A stretch of DNA of 61,807 nucleotides, from positions 1-61,807 of the forward strand of contig CAMVUM010000017.1 in assembly GCA_947170725.1 (NCBI GenBank), read 5' to 3'. The stretch comes from an uncultured Prevotella sp. Its GTDB lineage: Bacteria > Bacteroidota > Bacteroidia > Bacteroidales > Bacteroidaceae. Of the stretch, positions 9,112-17,134 are shown one piece after another. The number at the start of each line of letters is the position of its first letter. Within the stretch, counting starts at the first letter, position 1. Made by a program: the position numbers and the translations under genes. Under the pieces are notes generated by a model. That model worked only from the letters and a program-made list of their open reading frames with translations. It was not told the origin of the DNA and did no database searches.

Positions 9112-9696
9112 TCAGAACAGATAAACTAAATTCACGGCAGCCTTGGTAGGGCCTATGTAGTGGTGGGGCTTGTCGGTTTCCACTTTCTTTCCACATCCGG
9201 CACAGCGGAACTTATCATAGCGCGTATAGGAATATCCTATGCCTATCTCGGCCTCAAGATTCCATCTGCGGTCCATCACCCAAGCGTAACCGTAGCTGAG
9301 TCCGCCTCCTACGAACCATCCCTGATAGCGTGTGTCGGAGAGTCGTGAGAAATGTGTGCCAAGCATATTGATACTGTTGCTGATTCCTCCGATGTTGAAC
9401 TGGCCGCCATGGACATGGGCGCCAAAGAAGTGGCCGCCAAAACGATCACACAGCCAATAACGCAATTCCGGCTGCAAGGCCCAATGCTTCCACACACGGT
9501 CATGGGATAATGTCCAACCGTTGAACTGACCGTTGGTTTCGAACGTCCATTTGGGCGCGAGTCCTATTTCAGCACCGATGTTTACATTGAGTAACGCATC
9601 GGCAAGGAGATTGGATTTCACCGCTAAATTTTGCGCCTTGACTGCCGGTAACGTGCCTGTGAGAGCGATAACCAGAAGTAAGATTATACGTTTCAT
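9112..9696 (-). CDS. DUF3575 outer-membrane beta-barrel protein, first gene of fimbrial operon
   Basis: 194 residues. The signal peptide ends ALTGTLPAVKAQ, then LAVKSNLLADALLNVNIG, the usual DUF3575 opening. The rest alternates aromatic and polar residues (EPELRYWLCDRF-like strand, GWFVGGGLSYGYAWVMDRR, IGIGYSYTRYDKF) and ends in a strand VNLVYLF with a terminal Phe, as in outer-membrane beta-barrels. This family heads fimbrial operons in Bacteroides and Prevotella, although its biochemical role is not established. It is the 5' gene of the run and lies downstream of the invertible element at 10145-10331, which is presumably the promoter source. Confidence 0.87.
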   Translation of the reverse strand: MKRIILLLVIALTGTLPAVKAQNLAVKSNLLADALLNVNIGAEIGLAPKWTFETNGQFNGWTLSHDRVWKHWALQPELRYWLCDRFGGHFFGAHVHGGQFNIGGISNSINMLGTHFSRLSDTRYQGWFVGGGLSYGYAWVMDRRWNLEAEIGIGYSYTRYDKFRCAGCGKKVETDKPHHYIGPTKAAVNLVYLF

Positions 9697-10144
9697 TGTT
9701 TAAGTATATTTACTACTTTAAGTTCTAAATTTTCATTTAAGGTATATACACACAACAATAGCTGTCGCGCATGTATTTGTGCTACACCATAATTACGATA
9801 GATACACAACCACGGCACGCTCCAAGCATGTGCCATACCTATATATCCCTGACACACAGTCTTCCATGTGTCACTTAAACGAAAAGTTATTATTTATAAG
9901 CTCTTTACGAACTTTGTAAGGGCTTTTTACCCCCCCCTATAAGGGCAGTGAGGGTTCGTGAGTATTTGAATGTCGTATGAAGCCCAATATGCGTCATAAT
10001 TGTTATCATCCTGATACGTCTTTTATTGTAAACTATTTATTCGATATTCAATATATATTATCATTGGTTTTCAAGCTCCTACAACAATCAGACAAACTAT
10101 CGTTCTACTGATGTTTGGTTGCTTAGAAAACGTTGGTTTCCAAA
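9697..10144 (-). promoter_or_regulatory. Long untranslated leader of the fimbrial operon
   Basis: About 450 bp without a credible gene, AT-rich, between the invertible element and the DUF3575 start. If the promoter is the one inside the inverted repeat, this whole stretch is a 5' leader. It contains an imperfect hairpin around 9899-9923 (GCCCTTAC pairing with GTAAAGAGC on the minus strand) and a run of eight C (eight G on the message strand) at 9930-9937. I see no second perfect TAnnTTTG box facing the operon here. Confidence 0.4.
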
Positions 10145-10331
10145 ACAACTCTTAATAAGAGAAGTATTGGACGGTGCAAAAGTACTAAAAATATTGTATA
10201 TACAAAATACTGATACAATAAAATTTTGGAAAATTTATTTTTTTGTTTAGCAAAAGTAATTGTTGCTTGCCCTGCTTCCGCCTGTACATCAGTGTTTGCA
10301 CCGTCCAATACTTCTCTTATTAAGAGTTGTA
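10145..10331. repeat. Perfect 36-bp inverted repeat, probable invertible promoter (inverton)
   Basis: Arms 10145-10180 and 10296-10331 are exact reverse complements over 36 bp, and identity stops at both ends of each arm. They enclose 115 bp, so the whole unit is 187 bp, close to the roughly 190-bp invertible promoter segments known from Bacteroides fragilis capsule loci. Each arm itself contains the palindrome CTCTTA-A-TAAGAG. The enclosed segment is AT-rich and holds a promoter -7 box (10251-10258) pointing to the fimbrial operon. No recombinase gene lies in the window, and B. fragilis invertases often act in trans. Inversion itself is inferred, not observed. Confidence 0.8.
10251..10258 (-). 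promoter_or_regulatory. -7 box inside the invertible segment, facing the fimbrial operon
   Basis: Reads TACTTTTG on the minus strand, a full match to the Bacteroidota -7 consensus TAnnTTTG. No good TTTG is present 19-21 nt upstream, so the -33 element is degenerate. The opposite strand of the segment has no full match. In the sequenced orientation the promoter therefore points at the fimbrial genes (ON); after inversion it would point towards the 3' end of the HAD gene at 10959, where nothing is in position to be expressed. Confidence 0.55.
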
Positions 10332-10958
10332 TCGGACTTTTTGGTGGTCCATCCGACATCTGGACTGATATCACGGATATATGGGACGGTTGCGTCCCCG
10401 GCCCTGCGCTCACTGTCCCTTATTAGCAAGCTCTTCAGCTTCGCTGTCATGGCGCAGCCGGTCCATAGAAATGCCGGATGAACCGAATATAATGGAACCT
10501 GACTTTCAGACAAGTAGCATTTTGTTCCTTCGCTTTTTTGCTTCTCCGCTCAGAAAACAGTTTGAACAATATTTACTTTAACTAAAGTTAATTCACATCT
10601 AAACCTCGCTTTCTGAGCTACGACGCAAAATAGCGCATTTTACGATAAAAACAGGAAAGCCTGACAGTCAGTGAATTACATATCACACGTGAATCGCAGG
10701 ATTGTGGCTGTCTGCCGTAAAAGCCTTACGGGGTTGCCGTAAGAGCCCCGTTGCTTGATGACGGGGCTTCCGCTGCATCACAACGGAGCCATTCCCGCAA
10801 CCTCGGGAGAGCCTTACGGCACGCGATGGCACAAAAAAAGCGATGCCGGAAGCATCGCCTTAACAATCGTTAACTACTCGTTTGGGTTTTGAAAAGTGCG
10901 TGTTTTTGTGAAATTCAGAGACATTTTGATATTCCTTAATATCACACTACAACCTTCC
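10332..10958. repeat. Gene-free gap with GCCTTACGGC repeats
   Basis: No frame here looks coding: the open frames between 10123 and 10581 run through the inverted repeat and have no signal, domain or start context. From about 10718 to 10828 the sequence carries several copies of a GCC(T)TTACGG(C) core in both orientations (GCCGTAAAAGCCTTACGG, TTGCCGTAAGAGCCCCG, GAGCCTTACGGC). The same core recurs in the gaps near 34.5 and 44.7 kb. A further short hairpin (GCGATGCCGGAAGCATCGC, 10840-10858) may terminate transcription coming from either side. Confidence 0.55.
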
Positions 10959-11600
10959 CTACTCCACTATTTCCTCCGGCGACATGACAAACGTCGTGGC
11001 ACCGTGGTTCGTCAGGAAATCGCGGTCACGGAAGCCCCACAGGACGCTGATGCAGGGCAGACCACTGTTGCACGCCGTCTCAACGTCAACCTCACTGTCG
11101 CCGACATAGACAGCCCCATCCCGTCCTACGCCAAGCTGCCGAAGGGCCTCGATGACGGTGTCGGGAGCGGGCTTGCGACGTATGTTCTCGCGTTCGCCAA
11201 TGGCCACCTCAACCGTATCGCCAAAGAAATGGCGGCAGAGCTCCTCTGTTGCTGCATGGAATTTGTTGCTAACAACGGCAATCCGCCGACCTTCGGCTTT
11301 CAGCCGGGCGAGCATTTCGGGAACGCCGCGATATGGCCGTGTCGTGTCAAGGGAATGCTCGACATAATGGCTGCGGAAAGCAGCAAAGACGGATTCAAAC
11401 TGCGGATTGGACGCTCCGCCAGGCGTGGCGCGCTCTATCAGCAGGCGCACCCCGTTGCCAACCATCCAGCGCACTTCGTCAAGCGTATGTTCAGGCATTC
11501 CGTGGAGGCGAAGAGCGTGGTTCGTACTGGCAGCCAGGTCGTCGAGGGTTGACAGCAGCGTGCCGTCGAGATCGAAGATGTATGTGTCGTATCGTTTCAT
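10959..11600 (-). CDS. HAD-family phosphatase, phosphoglycolate phosphatase-like
   Basis: 213 residues. HAD motif I is DLDGT at residues 10-14 (nucleophile Asp10, acid Asp12). A helical cap region follows (LHGMPEHTLDEVRWMVGNG), then motif II/III VVSNK near 118 and motif IV VYVGDSEVDVETA near 165. This is subfamily IA, the Gph/PGPase type that hydrolyses small phosphate esters such as 2-phosphoglycolate; substrate cannot be fixed from sequence. Its ATG overlaps the TGA of the upstream glucanotransferase gene by 4 bp (ATGA), so the two are translationally coupled. The pairing might suggest a sugar phosphate substrate, but that is a guess. Confidence 0.85.
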   Translation of the reverse strand: MKRYDTYIFDLDGTLLSTLDDLAASTNHALRLHGMPEHTLDEVRWMVGNGVRLLIERATPGGASNPQFESVFAAFRSHYVEHSLDTTRPYRGVPEMLARLKAEGRRIAVVSNKFHAATEELCRHFFGDTVEVAIGERENIRRKPAPDTVIEALRQLGVGRDGAVYVGDSEVDVETACNSGLPCISVLWGFRDRDFLTNHGATTFVMSPEEIVE

Positions 11601-14293
11601 CGTTTGCTTCTTGTTATCATTGTTCTGATTTTCCGGTTATATCCGTCGGCCTCCAGCAGGGTCTCTATCGTGATGTGCATACGATACTGCCAACGGTTGT
11701 AGAAGTCGCTTGGCACGTTGATTCGCTCTTCGCGCGGATTAGACCGGCGCAGGGAGCTGTCCATGGCGAGCCAGTCCTGAAGCGACAGCAGGCAGAGCAT
11801 TGAGGGACAATAGAGGTGGCGGGCGATGATTTCCTCTGCCAAATGGGCCGGAAGCTGCTCCGGCGCACGCCCCTCCTTCTGGAGCATGGTAACGTAGTAG
11901 CGCTGTGCGCGCTCCGGACTCTCCGCCCACCAAAGGCGCATCGGCGGCATGTCGTGGGTTGCAAACGTGGCCACGCTGCGGTAGGGATATCCCCCGAGAT
12001 GAGCAAACTCAAAGCCGCTCTGCTTCGGCATGGTCTGGATTTCGAGTGTCTGAATCCGCAGCGCGTCGAGAACCGGTTCAACACAGGCAGGAAGCATGCC
12101 GAGGTCTTCGGCACAGACCATCATCCGCGTTGCGGAAAGCACCAGCGGAAGGCGTTCCATGGCCTGCGCACCCCAGTACATGTCGTGGCGCTGGAAGAAG
12201 TAGTTGTTGTAGAGCCTCATGAAGGCGTCCTTCTCCTCGCTGTTCAGGACATCGAAGACGGGTTCGCCGCAGATGCCTATGCGCGGGTGATACATGCCCT
12301 CACGACGCGGGTCCTCGAGGAAAAGGACGTTGGCAATGAGCTTGTAGAGGCCGTCGCGTATCCACAGGCTGTTCTCGTCGCGCAACCCCGCAAAGGCGGC
12401 CTCAACCTTCCGTTGGGTGTCATATTCGGGACGCAGGTCATAAAGATTATATGCCTTGACCGTCAGATAGGTGTCGCGGACATATTGGGCATGGACGCCG
12501 AAGAGCCGGTGGATGATGCTGTCGTTGATGAAGGGACGGGTCATGAACTCGCGGCGGAAACGGAGTCCGAAAAACTCTATCTCCTCCGGAGTGAGCGGCA
12601 GGGCCGGCGAGAAATGGCCGAGAACACCGTGGATGGCGTCGGCCGGTATCTCCCAAATGCGGAAGAAGCCCAGAACGTGGTCAATGCGGAAGGCGTCGAA
12701 ATATGTCTCCATGTGGGCGAAGCGGCTGCGCCACCATCGGCAGCCGTCGGCAAGCATGGCCGGCCAGTTGTATGTGGGAAAAACCCAGTTCTGTCCGTTG
12801 CCGGAAAAAGCATCCGGCGGGGCGCCTGTCTGCGAATCAAGATGAAAATATTCGGGTTGCATCCACGCCTCCACGCTGTCGCGGCAGATGCCTATCGGAA
12901 TGTCGCCCTTGATGACAATGCCGCGGGAACGGGCATAGTCGCCGGCGGCAAGAAGCTGTGTGTGGAGAAGATATTGCACATAATATATATATGTGACGTC
13001 GTCGTGGCGGTTTCGACAATAGTCTTCCACACGGTCGGCGTCATAGTCCGAAAGTTCGGGCCAGTCCTGAAAACGGGCCGTTCCGTTCTCGTCGCGCAAC
13101 AGGCAGAACGCGGCGTAAGGCTTGAGCCAGTGGCCATTCGCCTCTACAAAAGCAAGGAAGTCCTTCGTAGACGTCACCTGACGGCCGCGCTCGTCGTATA
13201 GTTCGCGAAGATAGGCTTCCTTCACGCGCGCCACAGCCTCATAGTCGCTGTAGCCAAGGGCGTTGAGCTCGCGGCGGCGACGGTTATATGCTGTCATTCG
13301 TTTCTTGTCCGAGAGACAGCCGGCGGCATCCAAGTCGACATAATGAGGATGAAGGGCATAGATGGAAATGGCGTTATAGGGATAGGAGTCGGTCCATCCG
13401 CGCGTCTTGGTGGTGTCGTTGACAGGCAGGATCTGTATCACTTTCATCCCCGTCTCCGCCGCCCAGTCGACCATGCGCCGCAAGTCGCCGAAATCGCCTA
13501 CGCCATACGAACTTTTGCTGCGAAGGGAGAAGACCGGCACGACCACTCCGGCCACGCGCCAAGTGTCTTCCTTGACACGGAGGATGCCGCCGTCGAGCAC
13601 GAGCACCTGACCGTCGGCGATGTCCCACGGACCTGTGCTACGGTTGTCACCCTCCTCCCATGCCGTGAAGGAACTGGTGGCATCGTCAACGATGACATAC
13701 TTATATTCCAGCGGAAGGAGCATGCCCAGCACATTGACCGACAGCGTCCACACCGTCCGTCCGGCATATTCCATCCGCACATAGCGCGAGACGTTCCACC
13801 CGCCGACGGCCGGATGGCTTCCGCAGACGGCCAGTGCCTGACCCGGTTTCAGCTGGGGAGCGGAGACGCGGAAGACGATTGTGCGACGGAAGAGCGGTAT
13901 GTCCATTGGACGGACGCTTTCGCCGCGGGTTCCGCCGGTGGCCGTCAGATAGGCGTTGGTGTACAGATGGCTTTGGACGGGAATGTCACGCCAGGAATCA
14001 GGCAGGACATAATCCTTAGTAGGGTCGCAACGGAACACACGCGGAACGCCGTCCCATTCGCGCCGCAAGACTTTTCCGTCAGTGTTCTCAACCTGATAGC
14101 GATAGCTGAAAGAAAAAAGATGGCGGTTGCGCGACTCCATTACGACGGTCTCCAAAGACCAGTACTGTCCGTCGTCGGTGACCATCGGAAGGTTCTGACG
14201 TTTCACACTTCCGTCACTTCCACGATATTCCAAATCAACATGCAGACTTTCACCCCATGCCGTATTGTATTTTATGCTAAATTTGAGTTTCAT
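11597..14293 (-). CDS. malQ: 4-alpha-glucanotransferase (GH77) with N-terminal starch-binding modules
   Basis: 898 residues, much longer than a simple amylomaltase. The first 250 or so residues contain two beta-sandwich modules of CBM20 type (SIKYNTAWGESLHVDLEYR; then FRVSAPQLKPGQALAVCGS with AVGGWNVSR), as in plant DPE2-like enzymes and Bacteroidales MalQ. The catalytic part shows VIQILPVNDTT near 295, GDIPIGICRDSVEAW near 470 and the GH77 nucleophile region FDAFRIDHVLGFFRIW near 535, followed by FATHDMPPMRLWW. It transfers alpha-1,4-glucan segments in the cytoplasm during maltodextrin or glycogen metabolism. It is co-transcribed with the HAD gene at 10959, with a probable promoter at 14330. 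Confidence 0.92.
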   Translation of the reverse strand: MKLKFSIKYNTAWGESLHVDLEYRGSDGSVKRQNLPMVTDDGQYWSLETVVMESRNRHLFSFSYRYQVENTDGKVLRREWDGVPRVFRCDPTKDYVLPDSWRDIPVQSHLYTNAYLTATGGTRGESVRPMDIPLFRRTIVFRVSAPQLKPGQALAVCGSHPAVGGWNVSRYVRMEYAGRTVWTLSVNVLGMLLPLEYKYVIVDDATSSFTAWEEGDNRSTGPWDIADGQVLVLDGGILRVKEDTWRVAGVVVPVFSLRSKSSYGVGDFGDLRRMVDWAAETGMKVIQILPVNDTTKTRGWTDSYPYNAISIYALHPHYVDLDAAGCLSDKKRMTAYNRRRRELNALGYSDYEAVARVKEAYLRELYDERGRQVTSTKDFLAFVEANGHWLKPYAAFCLLRDENGTARFQDWPELSDYDADRVEDYCRNRHDDVTYIYYVQYLLHTQLLAAGDYARSRGIVIKGDIPIGICRDSVEAWMQPEYFHLDSQTGAPPDAFSGNGQNWVFPTYNWPAMLADGCRWWRSRFAHMETYFDAFRIDHVLGFFRIWEIPADAIHGVLGHFSPALPLTPEEIEFFGLRFRREFMTRPFINDSIIHRLFGVHAQYVRDTYLTVKAYNLYDLRPEYDTQRKVEAAFAGLRDENSLWIRDGLYKLIANVLFLEDPRREGMYHPRIGICGEPVFDVLNSEEKDAFMRLYNNYFFQRHDMYWGAQAMERLPLVLSATRMMVCAEDLGMLPACVEPVLDALRIQTLEIQTMPKQSGFEFAHLGGYPYRSVATFATHDMPPMRLWWAESPERAQRYYVTMLQKEGRAPEQLPAHLAEEIIARHLYCPSMLCLLSLQDWLAMDSSLRRSNPREERINVPSDFYNRWQYRMHITIETLLEADGYNRKIRTMITRSKR

Positions 14294-14329
14294 CCCTTGT
14301 CATGTCGTATTTAGGTAATCTCATTTATG

Positions 14330-14337
14330 CAAAGGTA
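14330..14337 (-). promoter_or_regulatory. -7 box for the glucanotransferase gene
   Basis: TACCTTTG on the minus strand, a full TAnnTTTG match 37 bp upstream of the start. No clear -33 TTTG at the right spacing. Confidence 0.5.
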
Positions 14338-14380
14338 ATAAAAAAGAAAAGAAACATTTCGCTAATTTTGGAAAATGGTG

Positions 14381-14388
14381 TACCTTTG
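14381..14388 (+). promoter_or_regulatory. -7 box for mltG
   Basis: TACCTTTG, a full match, 26 bp before the ATG at 14414. TTTC lies 20 nt upstream (14357-14360) as a 3-of-4 -33 element. It is divergent from the box at 14330. Confidence 0.6.
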
Positions 14389-14413
14389 CCGATATTTTCT
14401 AACCCAATAGAAT

Positions 14414-15439
14414 ATGAAACCACTGAAATCACGGTACTATCTCTACACGGCAGGCACATGTCTGCTGCTCATCATCGGATTATTATACTATTATTTTTTC
14501 ACCGGATTCTCCTCCGCCACCGTCACCCGCTATGTCTTCATAGACGATGATGACACGGCTGACTCTGTCTACGCCAAGCTTGAACCGATGTCGTCAAGCC
14601 ACTCCATCACAGGACTGCGCACACTGGCACGCCACAGCGGATATTCCGGAAACATCCGCACGGGACGCTATGCCATAGCTCCCGGCGACATGGTGTTCAC
14701 CGTTTTCCGCCATCTCCGCAACGGACAGCAGACTCCACTCAGTCTCACCATACCCGAAGTGCGCACGATGGAACGCCTGGCCGGTGTGCTGGGAAAGAAG
14801 CTCATGATTGACAGTACGGTCATCGTGGCCGCCCTCAAAGATTCCGCCTTCTGCGCGGAATACGACCACGACACCGCAACAATAGCCGCGCTGTTCATAC
14901 CCAACACGTATGACATCTATTGGAACATCACCGTCGAGAAGCTGATGGATCGCATGAAGAAGGAGAACAACAGGTTCTGGAACGACGAACGCAATGCCAA
15001 GGCAAAACGGATGGGCCTCACACAAACCGAGGTATGCACGCTGGCAAGCATCATCGACGAGGAAACAGCCAACAACGGGGAGAAACCCATGATTGCCGGA
15101 ATGTACTACAACCGTCTGAAAACGGACATGCCGTTACAGGCCGACCCCACAATCAAGTTCGCTCTGAAAGATTTTGCTCTGCGACGGATATACCACAAAC
15201 AGCTAATGACAGACAGCCCTTACAATACTTATATAAATACCGGACTGCCGCCTGGACCCATCAAGATTGCTTCAATAGCCGGAATTGACGCCGTGCTCAA
15301 CCATGTGGACCATGACTATCTGTATATGTGTGCGAAGGAAGATTTTTCCGGAACCCACAACTTTGCCAAAACATACGAGGAACACCTTAGGAATGCTGCA
15401 AAATATACAAATGCGCTGAACGAAAGAGGTATCAGATAA
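14414..15439 (+). CDS. mltG: Endolytic murein transglycosylase MltG
   Basis: 341 residues with one N-terminal membrane helix (about 11-29, LYTAGTCLLLIIGLLYYYF), then a LysM-like region and the YceG catalytic domain. Near residues 209-245 are LASIIDEETANNGEKPMIA, containing the catalytic Glu region, and MYYNRLKTDMPLQADPTIK, both hallmarks of MltG. It cleaves nascent glycan strands at the inner membrane and sets peptidoglycan chain length. It is a single gene with its own promoter and a strong terminator at 15557. Confidence 0.93.
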   Translation: MKPLKSRYYLYTAGTCLLLIIGLLYYYFFTGFSSATVTRYVFIDDDDTADSVYAKLEPMSSSHSITGLRTLARHSGYSGNIRTGRYAIAPGDMVFTVFRHLRNGQQTPLSLTIPEVRTMERLAGVLGKKLMIDSTVIVAALKDSAFCAEYDHDTATIAALFIPNTYDIYWNITVEKLMDRMKKENNRFWNDERNAKAKRMGLTQTEVCTLASIIDEETANNGEKPMIAGMYYNRLKTDMPLQADPTIKFALKDFALRRIYHKQLMTDSPYNTYINTGLPPGPIKIASIAGIDAVLNHVDHDYLYMCAKEDFSGTHNFAKTYEEHLRNAAKYTNALNERGIR

Positions 15440-15556
15440 ATCCACCTACAATATTCCTGCTGAAATCAAAAAAACAACATTCCGCAATACGGAAGCAGTT
15501 TTGAAACAAACCCAAAAACCTCAACAACAAAATAGAAACACAACAACAAACAAAAA

Positions 15557-15584
15557 ACCGCCAACTTCACAGTTGGCGGTTTTT
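15557..15584 (+). terminator. Intrinsic terminator after mltG
   Basis: 10-bp perfect stem ACCGCCAACT / AGTTGGCGGT, 4-nt loop, followed by a T-run (and preceded by A6, so it may also work in reverse). Confidence 0.85.
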
Positions 15585-15913
15585 CTCTCAATAGGTATTA
15601 GCCTTTTAAAGGTAAAAAGATTGTATTCAGGATAACGTTAGCAAAGATAAGCCTTTTTTGATATTAACACAAACATATTTCTGCCATTTTTCAATGTTCC
15701 GTATCAGAAAATACTGTTTTAGGCTAATCCAACAGAAATTTAGAACAATCCGTTTGGGCGCTTCTCCGACGCAGCAAATGCGCTCCTCAAAAATATAATA
15801 AGAAAACAACGATGTTGAAATGCCCCCAAAAAACACGGCAACAAAAGAAAAACAGCGTTGTGAAAAGAAACAAATCACACTGTAACAAGAGAATAGCCGT
15901 TTTGCCGTGAAAT

Positions 15914-16016
15914 CGGGTCAGCCGATAAATATAGGGGTGGGCTTACGCATATATTTTTGTAAGTCCGAATTATTGATGAATTAAAGAAGCATCCCCTATG
16001 TTTGTCCGGTGAGCCG
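15914..16016. repeat. Imperfect inverted repeat in an 800-bp gene-free gap
   Basis: The stretch 15440-16242 has no credible gene. Within it, 15914-15945 and the reverse complement of about 15984-16016 agree at roughly two thirds of positions and share the block ATAGGGG preceded by a C-G-G-x-T-C-A pattern. It could be a decayed MITE or a structured RNA. No other copy was noticed in the window. Confidence 0.3.
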
Positions 16017-16112
16017 TTAAATCGCCACTGCATGGTGTATATAAGAACAAAGATTAAAGAAAACGAACAGAAATGGTCCTTTAGTATATAAGAATAGAAT
16101 AAAGACAAAAAA

Positions 16113-16140
16113 CGGGAGCAGTTCTTCAAGAACTCTCCCG
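16113..16140 (-). terminator. Intrinsic terminator of the bamD-rpoZ-DUF4293 run
   Basis: Stem CGGGAG plus AGTTCTT paired with AAGAACT plus CTCCCG, a one-base bulge and a one-base loop. On the minus strand it is followed by T6 (A-run at 16107-16112 on the plus strand). It lies 103 bp after the last stop. Confidence 0.85.
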
Positions 16141-16242
16141 TCACTATTTAGTTATCAGTGGGAAACTTTGCTTCACAAAAGCGATGCGTTTCAGATTGCC
16201 ATGGTTTCCTCCAGCTATCAATCCGTTGTCGCTCAAAACGGC

Positions 16243-16719
16243 TCATCTGATTCTGTCGGCAGCACGCACCAAGCGTTCATCGGCCATAATTGCACGACGT
16301 GCCAACAGCAGGAACACCAGCGACATGGCCGGAAGAACAGCGGCCCAAGACGGCGCGAAATCAGACGTACGACCGTCTGTATCTCCCAATATGTGGCCGT
16401 AGACAGCATAGAGAATATACCAGCCTACAATCAGCAAGACACTGAACTGACAGAATCTGGCCTGCGCCACGCGGTTGCGGAAAGCGAATATGGCATAACA
16501 CGCTAATGCCGAAGACAGCAGGAGAACGGCAAACATCGGCGATGTTACAAAAGTGAAATGATGGCCTGACGCGTTATCATCGATGTTCAACAACCATAAA
16601 TTATATTCTCTTGCCACAGCAAGGCCGTCAACGCTGAACTCTCCCAATGGCATGAACATGCAGATAACGGAAAGCACTACTGCCACAAGCAGATAAATCG
16701 TCTGTATGCGCTGTATCAT
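16243..16719 (-). CDS. DUF4293 membrane protein
   Basis: 158 residues with four predicted membrane helices: near 5-24 (TIYLLVAVVLSVICMFMPLG), 55-75, 90-110 and 118-140. The opening MIQRIQTIYLL is characteristic of DUF4293, a family of unknown function restricted to Bacteroidota. It starts 21 bp after the RpoZ-like gene and is followed by a terminator. The conserved neighbourhood with bamD and rpoZ is common in the phylum. Confidence 0.88.
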   Translation of the reverse strand: MIQRIQTIYLLVAVVLSVICMFMPLGEFSVDGLAVAREYNLWLLNIDDNASGHHFTFVTSPMFAVLLLSSALACYAIFAFRNRVAQARFCQFSVLLIVGWYILYAVYGHILGDTDGRTSDFAPSWAAVLPAMSLVFLLLARRAIMADERLVRAADRIR

Positions 16720-16740
16720 AACAGTAGACCGCTTAAAACA

Positions 16741-17088
16741 TTAATCCTGCCTCTCATCACCCTGCTGAGCATCGCGCAGCGGGTCACGCCAGTAAACACG
16801 TCCTTCGACAAACTCCTGAGTTGCCAGCAATGTGGGCTTCGGCAGCTTCTCGTAGTAACGTGAGATTTCTATCTGCTCACGGTTCTCGAACACTTCCTCA
16901 AGGCTGTCATTGTAAGACGCAAATTCTGCGAGTTTCTTGCTAAGGTCTTCCTTGATCTGAACAGAAATCTGATTAGAACGTTTTGCGATAATAGCCACGC
17001 TCTCATAGATATTGTCTGTGTTCTGACAGAGATCCATAATGTTGCGTGTCACGGTGTTCACCGGTGCTTTTGACTTCTTGTAATCCAT
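16741..17088 (-). CDS. rpoZ: RNA polymerase omega-subunit family protein (RpoZ/Rpb6-like)
   Basis: 115 residues. MDYKKSKAPVNTVTRNIMD opens the Bacteroidota omega-type protein, and VAIIAKRSNQISVQIKEDL (about 32-50) is the conserved helix that wraps the beta-prime C-terminus in Rpb6/omega proteins. The acidic tail is family-typical. Omega assists RNA polymerase assembly in the cytoplasm. It lies 46 bp after bamD and 21 bp before DUF4293. Confidence 0.85.
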   Translation of the reverse strand: MDYKKSKAPVNTVTRNIMDLCQNTDNIYESVAIIAKRSNQISVQIKEDLSKKLAEFASYNDSLEEVFENREQIEISRYYEKLPKPTLLATQEFVEGRVYWRDPLRDAQQGDERQD

Positions 17089-17134
17089 CCTATTTCTTAG
17101 TTAAAATATTCTTTGTTTTTCTTCTTTTTCGACG

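Noticed and set aside
10123..10513. Open frames of 74-96 codons on the minus strand over the inverted repeat
   Set aside because: They run through both repeat arms, so parts of the peptides merely reflect the repeat; no signal, domain or start context, and they overlap a promoter box.
11816..14314. Long plus-strand frames (461 and 323 codons) opposite malQ
   Set aside because: Shadow frames of a GC-rich gene; the minus-strand frame carries all GH77 and starch-binding motifs.
15627..16144. Two minus-strand frames in the gap after mltG
   Set aside because: Phe/Ser-rich text typical of AT-rich non-coding DNA; no conserved features.
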